From DASRDR01 sp963812945 [NCBI: uncultured Candidatus Rokubacteria bacterium] (GTDB taxonomy: Bacteria; Methylomirabilota; Methylomirabilia; Rokubacteriales), in contig CAWEXD010000011.1 of NCBI GenBank assembly GCA_963812945.1, positions 1 to 7,920 on the forward strand: a stretch of 7,920 nt of DNA. Reading direction: 5' to 3'. Below are positions 1 through 5,197 of the stretch, in pieces (position 1 is the stretch's first letter; every line of letters begins with the position of its first letter). Both the position numbers and the translations under genes were made by a program. The notes under the pieces are model-generated. The model was not told the origin of the DNA. It searched no databases and saw only the letters and a program-made list of their open reading frames with translations.

Positions 1-60
1 CTGCCGGGGCCGGCGAGCTCGATCGTCGGTCAGAATCTGACCTCGCAACCGCGCGAGCGG

Positions 61-117
61 TGGTGCCGGGTGGGGGAATCGAACCCCCACGGGCTTGCGC
101 CCACCAGATTTTGAGTC
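61..117 (-). repeat. tRNA-Leu 3'-end fragment; distal attachment-site copy of the direct repeat
   Basis: These 57 bases match 2084-2140 at 56 positions; the only difference is T at 71 against A at 2094. Read on the minus strand they are the 3' part of tRNA-Leu: the last two bases of the anticodon 5' stem, the CAA anticodon loop, the long variable arm, the T arm, the acceptor 3' strand and CCA. Identity stops abruptly at 117/2140 inside the anticodon stem and at 60/2083 just past CCA. The D arm and the acceptor 5' strand are absent, so this is not a working tRNA gene. A 3'-end copy some distance downstream of an intact tRNA is the usual scar of tyrosine-recombinase integration. The single change falls in the acceptor stem, as expected for a displaced copy no longer under selection. 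Confidence 0.85.
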
Positions 118-458
118 GCTCGTTTGAGGGGGGACCACGGGTCTCCATCGGTCATGATCGTCGCAATCATCGAGACTTCGGGGCTCTCGGCGATGGGCGT
201 CGAGCCCGATGGTCCCTCTCCCCGCTCGATGGTTCTGGCACAGAAGTGACACAGGCGGGCCGCTGCTCACCTACGTCTCCCCGAGTCCGTCCCGGCCCGC
301 TCTGGCCCTTGCCGGACCGGTCTGCCGCCCGCTAGAGTCCGGCCACCCTGGGAATGAGCCCGCTGGGCTGACGGCGGGGCCGGGGATCGAATCCTGGCGG
401 CTGGACGAGCGGAATCGGCGAATCACGTTGAATGACAATCCGGCGACCTGAACCGAAA

Positions 459-543
459 GGTGGGGACGGTTCACGTGTCAAACATTTGTCGTCGAATGCC
501 AAGACAGCGTTGCCTGCGACGCACTAGTGTTACACGTCTCGGG
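459..543. repeat. Inverted pair of REP-like / transposon-end-like sequences
   Basis: The sequence GGGGACGGTTCACGTGTC at 462-479 and the sequence AGTGTTACACGTCTCGGG at 526-543 are imperfect inverted copies sharing an ACACGT core followed by a C-rich run. About 46 bases separate them. Motifs of the kind 'GTGTnACACGTCCCC' and 'GGGGACGGTTCACGT' recall REP-like ends linked to Y1 (IS200/RAYT) transposases in some soil bacteria; that comparison is from memory and was not searched. No transposase lies nearby. Confidence 0.3.
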
Positions 544-735
544 CAGCACAAGTTGAAGGTGGGTCGAAGATAAGTGCTGCTCGTGGCACGGGGGCGCCTG
601 CGGTTGCTACGGTGTCCGAGTCTACTGCTGTGATGGGCGACTAAGTCCCTCGTGCACCTGCCAACGCCCAAGCCCTAAGGGTGACCGCGTCTAGCAGGCT
701 GTCTGAAGGAGCCGTTCGACGCTTCGCAAAGCAGA

Positions 736-747
736 TTGACGCGTCAA
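736..747. promoter_or_regulatory. Perfect 12-base palindrome, possible operator
   Basis: TTGACGCGTCAA reads the same on both strands. It lies about 40 bases upstream of the candidate -35 box of the secreted-protein gene, where a dimeric regulator could bind. No regulator gene is present in the window, and a chance palindrome cannot be excluded. Confidence 0.25.
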
Positions 748-787
748 CCGGCTGGGGGGTGCCCCCGGGGCCCCGCCCCAAGGAGGC

Positions 788-816
788 TTGCCTTCCCTCG
801 AATCAACGGGTGTAAG
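788..816 (+). promoter_or_regulatory. Candidate sigma70-type promoter for the secreted-protein gene
   Basis: TTGCCT at 788-793 and TGTAAG at 811-816 each match four of six consensus bases, with a 17-base spacer. Transcription would start near 823, giving a leader of about 33 bases before the ATG at 856. Confidence 0.35.
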
Positions 817-844
817 GGGTAACGACACACAGTGCAGTCGAAAA

Positions 845-850
845 AGGAGA
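845..850 (+). promoter_or_regulatory. Ribosome binding site that fixes the start at 856
   Basis: AGGAGA lies five bases before ATG 856. This favours that ATG over the in-frame GTG at 832, which has no comparable site upstream and would place a charged stretch (QSKKEK) ahead of the signal peptide. Confidence 0.7.
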
Positions 851-855
851 AGCCC

Positions 856-1464
856 ATGGTCACCAAAACAGGACTGACCGTTCTCGCTTTCGCAGCGGTT
901 CTTGTTGCGATCCCGATCGGGAGTGCGCTGGCGGCTCCGGGGGGTCAAGTGCAAGGTGGTGCGGAAGTGCAAGGTGTTTGGACTTGCACAGTTGTCAGAG
1001 CCGGCACCATAGAACGACCCATCATCTTCACTTTCGGCGCTGACGGAATCTTTAACTATTCCTCCGGCACAACGATCAACAGCATTGCTCAGGGCCCGGT
1101 GCAGAATTCCGGGTTCCACAGCCGAGGGGGCGGCGTCGGGCAGTGGACAAAGATCAGCAAGAACGTCGTCAATTACAAGTCCGTAGAGCTCTTGTATGAC
1201 GCCAACGGCAATGTGGCGGGCAGCTTCGCTGTCAACTCGACCCAACTTCTCACGCCGGCTGGTCAGCTCTGCAGCGGAAGACCGGAATGCCCCGATCAAA
1301 ACACCGAGATCAGCCTGGTGAAGTACGTATTCGATCAAAATAATGTCGATGCCGACATCGCCGCGGTAAACTTTCTCTTGCCCGCAGGAACCCTGGCGAA
1401 TTCTCTGTGCAACCGCCTGAGTAGCGGTGATGGTTTCCCGGCTCTCCCGATCCCCACGCCCTGA
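856..1464 (+). CDS. Secreted protein of unknown function, predicted beta-rich
   Basis: A 202-residue protein, and the only convincing gene of the island. Residues 1-26 form a typical Sec signal peptide: a basic start (MVTKTG), a hydrophobic core and an ALA cleavage site before APGG, so the mature protein of about 176 residues is exported. It begins with a Gly/Gln-rich stretch and then shows alternating beta-strand-like segments (GVWTCTVVRAG, PIIFTFGADGIFNYSS, GVGQWTKIS, VELLYDANGNVAGSFAV). This rhythm resembles small lipocalin-like secreted proteins that alternate 'F..DG.F' and 'YD.NG...G.F' strands; the resemblance is by eye only. Four cysteines (in WTC, QLC, PEC and SLC) could make two disulfides in the periplasm or outside the cell. 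Codons often end in A or T, unlike the GC-rich operon to the right, which suggests transfer with the island. I do not recognise a function. Confidence 0.8.
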   Translation: MVTKTGLTVLAFAAVLVAIPIGSALAAPGGQVQGGAEVQGVWTCTVVRAGTIERPIIFTFGADGIFNYSSGTTINSIAQGPVQNSGFHSRGGGVGQWTKISKNVVNYKSVELLYDANGNVAGSFAVNSTQLLTPAGQLCSGRPECPDQNTEISLVKYVFDQNNVDADIAAVNFLLPAGTLANSLCNRLSSGDGFPALPIPTP

Positions 1465-2083
1465 TCCAGAGGGCACGCAGCTACCTGCCCCGTGTCGCAA
1501 GGGCGAGCCCGCGCTTCCCCGAGGGTAGTCGACACGATGGCCGTCCGGAGGATCTCTGGACGGTCGCCCACGCACGGCTCGAGTAGGCCCGCGCCACGTT
1601 CGCCGCGCGGGCGGCGGTCAACCCCTTGGGGCGTCCTTCCCGCCTCGAACTCGACAGTCCGTTTCTGAGGGCATCGCACGAGGGGACGGGATGGATGAAC
1701 TCCTCAAGGCCCTCCGCGAGGAGGGGACGCCGCGAGCCGCTGACGGTCGAGCTCGCTGGCCTCGTGAGAGCGCCGGCAACGGGCGAGGTACAAGATCCGG
1801 ACCATCTTCGACCGCTCAGCATCACGAGCGAGAAGGATGTGCGGGAGTCGGTGCCGAGGACAGAAGCTTCTCTGGGTACGTTGCCCGTCGCGACTACCGT
1901 GGCGGCTCTTCGCTCGACCGAGCGGTCTTCCTAGGAACCTACCGCCTGGGCAGTCCGTCCACTTGGCCAGCGTCGGATGAACCGTCCCCCGTGGCAGGCA
2001 CTTCGCCCAGAGCATCGCCCCCCGTGGCTTGAATGACGTCCCCCTTCGTGGTGGATGAGCCCGCCTAAGCCTCCAGAAGAAAC
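1465..2083. other. Right part of the island: no intact gene
   Basis: Roughly 620 bases between the secreted-protein gene and tRNA-Leu. A weak hairpin (CCGTCC at 1541-1546 with GGACGG at 1558-1563, 11-base loop, no T run) follows the gene by about 77 bases and might end its transcript. From 1691 to about 1934, coding-like stretches appear in turn in all three forward frames, which could be a decayed gene (listed separately). Minus-strand open frames have no recognisable content. Confidence 0.45.
1691..1934 (+). pseudogene. Possible frameshifted gene remnant
   Basis: An ATG at 1691, preceded by the purine-rich GAGGGGACGGG, begins MDELLKALREEG, whose codons look genuine. The frame then loses coding character. 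The frame one base over carries REPLTVELAGLVRAPATG from 1731, and the third frame carries RYKIRTIFDR from 1786. Three successive same-strand stretches with good codon choice would fit a short gene broken by two or more indels, but GC-rich non-coding DNA can imitate this. No family is recognised. Confidence 0.2.
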
Positions 2084-2140
2084 TGGTGCCGGGAGGGGGA
2101 ATCGAACCCCCACGGGCTTGCGCCCACCAGATTTTGAGTC
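2084..2140 (-). repeat. Proximal copy of the tRNA-Leu 3'-end direct repeat
   Basis: This is the partner of 61-117. It forms the 3' part of the intact tRNA-Leu, from nucleotide 32 of the gene through CCA. If the element integrated here, this copy was supplied by the element and restored the tRNA. Confidence 0.8.
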
Positions 2141-2171
2141 TGGCGCGTCTGCCTAGTTCCGCCATCCCGGC
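2084..2171 (-). tRNA. tRNA-Leu(CAA), CCA encoded
   Basis: On the minus strand the gene begins with the acceptor strand GCCGGGA, which pairs with TCCCGGC at its end, followed by discriminator A and an encoded CCA (2084-2086). The anticodon stem CCAGA/TCTGG encloses the loop CTCAAAA, so the anticodon is CAA, reading UUG. A long variable arm (TGGGC-GCAA-GCCCG) marks it as class II, as expected for leucine. The T arm is GGGGG-TTCGATT-CCCCC. The mature length is 85 nucleotides without CCA. It is divergent from tRNA-Ala and is the apparent target of the island integration, which duplicates its 3' part at 61-117. Confidence 0.97.
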
Positions 2172-2180
2172 AGCCTCCCG

Positions 2181-2210
2181 AGTCTAGGGTGCGGTCCTGG
2201 GGGGGGTCAA
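2181..2210 (-). promoter_or_regulatory. Promoter of tRNA-Leu
   Basis: On the minus strand TTGACC (2205-2210) matches five of six -35 bases and TAGACT (2181-2186) four of six -10 bases, with an 18-base spacer. Nine bases separate the -10 box from the first tRNA base at 2171, leaving a leader of only a few nucleotides. Confidence 0.6.
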
Positions 2211-2280
2211 GGCGAGGGCGCCCCGTGAGCTGAGGCCCAGCGGAACGCGTGAATCCACGCGATTCTGCGGGGCCCGCGCC

Positions 2281-2310
2281 TTGACAAGGCGGTGACGCGC
2301 ACGGTACCGT
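2281..2310 (+). promoter_or_regulatory. Promoter of tRNA-Ala
   Basis: A perfect TTGACA at 2281-2286 is followed after 18 bases by a weak -10, TACCGT (2305-2310). Start of transcription would be near 2317, about five bases before the tRNA at 2322. It points away from the tRNA-Leu promoter and shares its spacer length. Confidence 0.6.
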
Positions 2311-2321
2311 CCAGTTCCTAC

Positions 2322-2397
2322 GGGGCTGTAGCTCAGCTGGGAGAGCACGAGGCTGGCAGTCTCGGGGTCAGGGGTTCGATCCCCCTCAGCTCCACCA
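2322..2397 (+). tRNA. tRNA-Ala(GGC), CCA encoded
   Basis: Acceptor GGGGCTG pairs with CAGCTCC and includes the G3-U70 wobble pair, the main identity element for alanyl-tRNA synthetase. The D arm is GCTC/GAGC. The anticodon stem CGAGG/TCTCG (closing with a G-U pair) holds the loop CTGGCAG, so the anticodon is GGC, reading GCC. The T arm is AGGGG-TTCGATC-CCCCT. The 3' end is discriminator A plus encoded CCA at 2395-2397. The total is 76 nucleotides. It has its own promoter upstream and a hairpin terminator immediately downstream, so it is a single-gene transcript. Confidence 0.97.
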
Positions 2398-2400
2398 TTT

Positions 2401-2447
2401 GAATCCGCGGGGTTAGGCGCAGGCCCGGCCCCGCGGATTCGCTGTTT
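2401..2447 (+). terminator. Intrinsic terminator of tRNA-Ala
   Basis: GAATCCGCGGGG (2401-2412) pairs perfectly over 12 bases with CCCCGCGGATTC (2429-2440) around a 16-base loop. A short GCTGTTT follows. The stem starts three bases after the tRNA CCA end. The T run is short, as is common at high GC. Confidence 0.7.
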
Positions 2448-2527
2448 CGGGGCCCGGATTCCGGCAGGCTTGCCACTCACCGGGCCGACGCGGGTCGCGT
2501 GGCACGCGGGTTGCTCACTCCAAGCGC

Positions 2528-3568
2528 ATGCACGGGATCGCTCTGTTCGCCGGGCTCCTGCTGAGCCTCCTGACGGCCGCGCCGGCCGCGGCGCTGGACG
2601 GCGTGCCGGAGCCCGCGCCGGCGGGCGAGTCGTCCGCCCCGGAGCCCGCCGATCTCCGCGAAGAACTCGACCAATTGCGCGAGCGGCTGAACCGTCTCGA
2701 GACGGTCCACGCGAGCCTGCCCCGGTCGCTCCACGCCTTTCCGCTGCCGGCGCGCCTCGAGTTCGCCGGGGAGGCCGTGCCGCTCGGGCGGTGGGACGTG
2801 GCGGAGCGCCTCGAGCGGGAGTTTCTCTTGTCCCTGGGGAATCCCGCCCAGGTGGTCCTCTGGCTCAAGCGGAGCGCGCGTTACTTCCCGTACATCGAGC
2901 GCGAGCTCGCGCGGGCGGGGCTGCCCGACGACCTCAAGTACGTGGCCGTCATCGAGAGCGCGCTCCTGCCGGGCGCCTACTCGCACGCGAGCGCGCTCGG
3001 CATCTGGCAGTTCATCGCGTCGACGGCCCGGCGCTACGGGCTCTCGGTCACCTCGGGCTGGGACGAGCGGCGCAACCCCGAGCGCTCCACCGCCGCCGCG
3101 CTCGCCTTCCTTCGCGAGCTCCGACAGCGGTTCGCCGAGTGGCCGCTCGCGCTCGCCGCCTACAACGCCGGCGAGACCCGCGTCGACCAGGCGATGCGTC
3201 ACCAGGGCGTGACGAGCTACTACCAGCTCGCCCTGGCCGACGAGACGGAGCGCTACGTGTTCCGGGCGCTCGCGGCGAAGCTGATCCTCTCCGAGCCGGA
3301 GCGGTACGGCTTCGAGGTGCCGCACGAGCAGCGGTACCGGCCCCACGACGCCGACGTCATCGTGATCGACCTCCGGGACCGGACGGCCGTGGCCGAGCTC
3401 GCCCGGCAGGCCGGCTCGTTCTACCGGGAGCTGAAGGCGCTGAACCCCGAGATCGTGGACGACTGGCTCGGGAAGGGTCGCTACGCGATCCGCGTCCCGA
3501 AGGGCCACGGCCCGACGCTGCGCACCGGGCTCGGGGGCCCCGCCCGGACGGTGAACCCGCTGCGATAG
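2528..3568 (+). CDS. Membrane-bound lytic murein transglycosylase, MltD-like
   Basis: This 346-residue protein cleaves the MurNAc-GlcNAc bond of peptidoglycan in the periplasm, producing 1,6-anhydro-MurNAc ends. Residues 1-22 are a signal peptide (hydrophobic run ending APAAA); no lipobox cysteine is seen, so lipid anchoring is doubtful. Residues 41-61 (ADLREELDQLRERLNRLETV) look like a short coiled coil. The SLT domain spans roughly 115-235: catalytic Glu143 in AVIESALLPGAYS, then SALGIWQFI (155-163) and AYNAGETRV (211-219), all standard for the family. Residues 277-325 (VIVIDLRDRTAVAELA to YAIRVPKG) form one divergent LysM-like module, against two in E. coli MltD (about 450 residues). No strong ribosome binding site precedes ATG 2528, but the signal peptide starts at once from it. 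It seems to be transcribed alone, between the tRNA terminator and the hairpin at 3575. Function is confident; the exact subclass less so. Confidence 0.9.
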   Translation: MHGIALFAGLLLSLLTAAPAAALDGVPEPAPAGESSAPEPADLREELDQLRERLNRLETVHASLPRSLHAFPLPARLEFAGEAVPLGRWDVAERLEREFLLSLGNPAQVVLWLKRSARYFPYIERELARAGLPDDLKYVAVIESALLPGAYSHASALGIWQFIASTARRYGLSVTSGWDERRNPERSTAAALAFLRELRQRFAEWPLALAAYNAGETRVDQAMRHQGVTSYYQLALADETERYVFRALAAKLILSEPERYGFEVPHEQRYRPHDADVIVIDLRDRTAVAELARQAGSFYRELKALNPEIVDDWLGKGRYAIRVPKGHGPTLRTGLGGPARTVNPLR

Positions 3569-3573
3569 CGTCC

Positions 3574-3596
3574 CGGGGGCAGTGAGCCTGTCCCCG
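3574..3596 (+). terminator. Hairpin after the transglycosylase gene, possible terminator
   Basis: GGGGGCAG (3575-3582) pairs with CTGTCCCC (3588-3595), with one G-U pair and an extra C-G closing pair at 3574/3596, around the loop TGAGC. It begins six bases after the stop codon. There is no T run, so termination is not certain, and its right arm overlaps the -35 region of the next promoter. Confidence 0.4.
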
Positions 3597-3615
3597 CGCG
3601 GCTCCACGGTACAAT
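3588..3615 (+). promoter_or_regulatory. Candidate promoter of the glycosyltransferase/PqqD/kinase operon
   Basis: TACAAT at 3610-3615 is a near-consensus -10 box, rare in such GC-rich DNA. The best -35 is weak, CTGTCC at 3588-3593 with a 16-base spacer. Transcription would begin near 3622, about 14 bases before ATG 3636, so the leader is very short and has little room for a ribosome binding site. Confidence 0.5.
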
Positions 3616-3635
3616 GGCGCCGCGCGGGCGCGCCC

Positions 3636-4748
3636 ATGCGAGTCCTGCTCTGGTCGGAGCTCTTCTGGCCCTACGTCGGGGGGGCGGAGGTTCTCGCCGC
3701 CGGGCTCATGCCGGCCTTGCGGGACCGCGGCCACGAGTTCCTCGTGGTCACGTCGCACGACTGCCTGGACCTGCCGGACGACGCGTCGTTCGAGGGCATT
3801 CCGGTCCGGCGGCTCCCGTTCCGCGCAGCCACGGCCGAGCGCGACGTCGCCCGGCTGCGCGCGCTCGGGGCCGAGGTCCTCGCCCTCAAGCGCGCCTTCG
3901 CCCCGGACTTGGTCCATGTGAACGGCATGGGGCCGAGCCTTCTGCTTCATCTCCTCACGCACGCGGCGCACCCGTCCCCCTGGGTCCTGACGCTCCAGAC
4001 CGAGGTGCTGCCGGACCAGACCGGCCGCACGGACACGCTCCTCCACCGGGCGCTCTCGTCGGCGAGCTGGGTCGTGGCGTGCGCGGAGGCCGTCCTCGGG
4101 CAGGCGCGCGCGGTCGCCCCGGAGATCACCCCGCGCGCGTCGGTGATCCGCAACGCCGTCGACGTGCCCGCGGTGGCGCCCGGGCCGCTGCCGCTCGAGC
4201 CGCCGCGGCTGCTCTGTCTCGGGCGGCTCGTGCCGGCGAAGGGGCACGACGTGGCGCTGACGGCCTTCGCGACCCTCAGCCGCCGGTTCCCGGCGCTCCG
4301 GCTGATCGTGGCCGGCGACGGCGCGGCGCGGCCGGCCCTCGAGCGCCAGGCGCGGGCGCTCGGGATCGCGGACGCCGTCGACTTCCTGGGGTGGGTCGCT
4401 CCCGCCGAGGTCCCCGCGCTCCTCAATGCCGCCACCGTGGTCGTGCTACCGTCGCGGCGTGAGGGGCTCCCGCTCGCGGCCGTGCAGGCGGCCCTGATGG
4501 CGCGCCCCCTCGTGGCGACGCGCGTCGGCGGGCTCCCTGAGGTGGTGATCGACGGGGAGACCGGGCTCCTGGTCGCGCCGGACGATGCGCCCGGTCTCGC
4601 CGCGGCAGTCGCGCGGCTCCTCGAGCGCCCCGCGGACGCCGAGCGGCTCGGCTGGGCGGCGCGCGCGCGAGCCCGCGACGTGCTCGGCTGGAAGCGCTGC
4701 GTCGACGCATACGAGGCGGTCTACCGGGCGGTCGGGGGAGGGTCGTGA
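3636..4748 (+). CDS. Glycosyltransferase family 4 (GT-B fold)
   Basis: A 370-residue cytoplasmic or membrane-associated retaining glycosyltransferase that would move a sugar from a nucleotide donor onto a growing glycan, lipid carrier or other acceptor. The N-terminal acceptor domain begins with MRVLLWSELFWPYVGGAE, including the glycine-rich loop at 14-17. The donor domain shows CLGRLVPAKGHD (194-205, with Arg197 and Lys202 in the phosphate-binding positions), VAGDGAARPALE, and SRREGLPLAAVQ (273-284), followed by ATRVGGLPEVVIDGETGLL. In the usual E-x7-E motif Glu276 is present but the second position is Gln284. I chose ATG 3636, which starts the canonical beta strand; the in-frame GTG at 3582 overlaps the hairpin and the promoter. 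It is the first gene of the operon, and its TGA overlaps the next ATG by one base. Sugar and acceptor cannot be told. Confidence 0.88.
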   Translation: MRVLLWSELFWPYVGGAEVLAAGLMPALRDRGHEFLVVTSHDCLDLPDDASFEGIPVRRLPFRAATAERDVARLRALGAEVLALKRAFAPDLVHVNGMGPSLLLHLLTHAAHPSPWVLTLQTEVLPDQTGRTDTLLHRALSSASWVVACAEAVLGQARAVAPEITPRASVIRNAVDVPAVAPGPLPLEPPRLLCLGRLVPAKGHDVALTAFATLSRRFPALRLIVAGDGAARPALERQARALGIADAVDFLGWVAPAEVPALLNAATVVVLPSRREGLPLAAVQAALMARPLVATRVGGLPEVVIDGETGLLVAPDDAPGLAAAVARLLERPADAERLGWAARARARDVLGWKRCVDAYEAVYRAVGGGS

Positions 4749-5197
4749 TGCTGAGGCCGGACGATCGGCTCGTCCCGAACACGAGCGAGGTCGCGGGCGA
4801 GGTCATCGAGGGCGAGGCCATCATCATCGACCTCGCGAGCGGCGTGTACTATAGCATGACCGGCGCCGGCGGCGTCCTGTGGGCGCTCCTCGAGGAAGGC
4901 CGGAGCCTCGGGGACGCGGCCACGGCGATCGCGGCGCGCTACGACGTGCCGGTCGACCGGGTGCGCGCGGACGTCGAGCGCGTCGCCGCCGAGCTCCTCC
5001 AGCATGGCCTCGTGGTCCGAGGGGACGCCGCGCCGCCCCCGCGCCCCCCCGCCTCGCCGGGGCCCGGGCCCCAGCCTGCCTACGAGGCGCCGCAGCTCCA
5101 CGTCTATCGCGACCTGAGCGCGCTGCTCGCCCTGGACCCGCCCGCGCCCGGTCTGAGGGACATCCCCTGGAAGGCGTCCGCGACCGATCCCGGGTGA
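4748..5197 (+). CDS. PqqD-like peptide-binding protein with a C-terminal tail
   Basis: A 149-residue protein. Residues 1-92 have the PqqD (RiPP recognition element) pattern: RLVPNTSEVAGEVIEGEAII, then a strand-turn reading DLASGVYYSMTGAGGVLWALL, then a helix DAATAIAARYDV and a wing-like helix to HGLVV. In RiPP pathways this fold binds a precursor's leader peptide and presents it to a modifying enzyme. A Pro/Gly-rich linker (95-110) leads to a tail at 112-141 with APQLHVYRDLSALLALDP and a later IPW. From memory, tails of the form P.L.V..D...LL.LDP...W recur on PqqD-type proteins near HprK-like kinases. ATG 4748 overlaps the upstream TGA by one base and has GGAG seven bases before it. The stop overlaps the kinase's GTG. 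The partner could be the kinase, the radical SAM enzyme, or a peptide outside the window. Confidence 0.8.
   Translation: MLRPDDRLVPNTSEVAGEVIEGEAIIIDLASGVYYSMTGAGGVLWALLEEGRSLGDAATAIAARYDVPVDRVRADVERVAAELLQHGLVVRGDAAPPPRPPASPGPGPQPAYEAPQLHVYRDLSALLALDPPAPGLRDIPWKASATDPG

Larger units (their letters stand above)
118..787. other. Left part of the island: no convincing gene
   Basis: About 670 bases without a credible protein gene. The short open frames here have arginine/proline-rich, low-complexity translations, no good ribosome binding site and no recognisable domain, and the one entering from 60 simply reads through the tRNA fragment. The stretch holds an imperfect inverted hairpin near 178-213, the repeat-like inverted pair at 459-543, and a 12-base palindrome at 736-747. 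It may be decayed mobile-element DNA. Confidence 0.5.
61..2140. mobile_element. Putative mini-island of about 2.0 kb integrated at tRNA-Leu(CAA)
   Basis: The interval is bounded by two direct copies of the tRNA-Leu 3' end, at 61-117 and 2084-2140, whose starts are 2,023 bases apart. The intact tRNA keeps the proximal copy. The inside is much less GC-rich than the operon to the right and uses more A/T-ending codons. It carries one credible gene (856-1464), a pair of repeat-like sequences (459-543), a palindrome (736-747) and a possibly decayed frame (1691-1934). I see no integrase, excisionase or replication gene, so it is either a deletion remnant of a larger island, a satellite mobilised in trans, or one unit of a tandem array continuing left of the window. 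The flanking repeats are seen directly; mobility is inferred. Confidence 0.65.

Noticed and set aside
381-396. GGGGATCGAATCCTGG on the plus strand looks like a second tRNA T-arm remnant (minus strand AGGATTCGATCCCC).
   Set aside because: The arm lacks the G53-C61 closing pair and a five-base stem, no acceptor or anticodon stem surrounds it, and it does not match either tRNA in the window.
701-720. GCAGGCTGTCTGAAGGAGCC resembled an insertion-sequence end.
   Set aside because: No matching inverted end, target duplication or transposase was found.
832-855. Upstream GTG start for the secreted protein.
   Set aside because: It has no good ribosome binding site and would put QSKKEKP ahead of a signal peptide that is complete from ATG 856, which is preceded by AGGAGA.
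691-1575. Long minus-strand open frame of 294 codons over the secreted-protein gene.
   Set aside because: It lies opposite a gene with a signal peptide and a ribosome binding site, its translation has no domain, and its own start has no binding site.
2477-3637. Long minus-strand open frame opposite the lytic transglycosylase (and a plus-strand frame at 2470-3585).
   Set aside because: Both are GC-driven shadows rich in Arg, Gly and Pro; the transglycosylase frame carries all the catalytic motifs.
4879-5193. Upstream in-frame extension of the HprK-like kinase into the PqqD-like gene.
   Set aside because: The extension reads as Arg/Gly/Pro-rich shadow of the PqqD-like gene; GTG 5194 overlaps the preceding stop by four bases, like the next junction.
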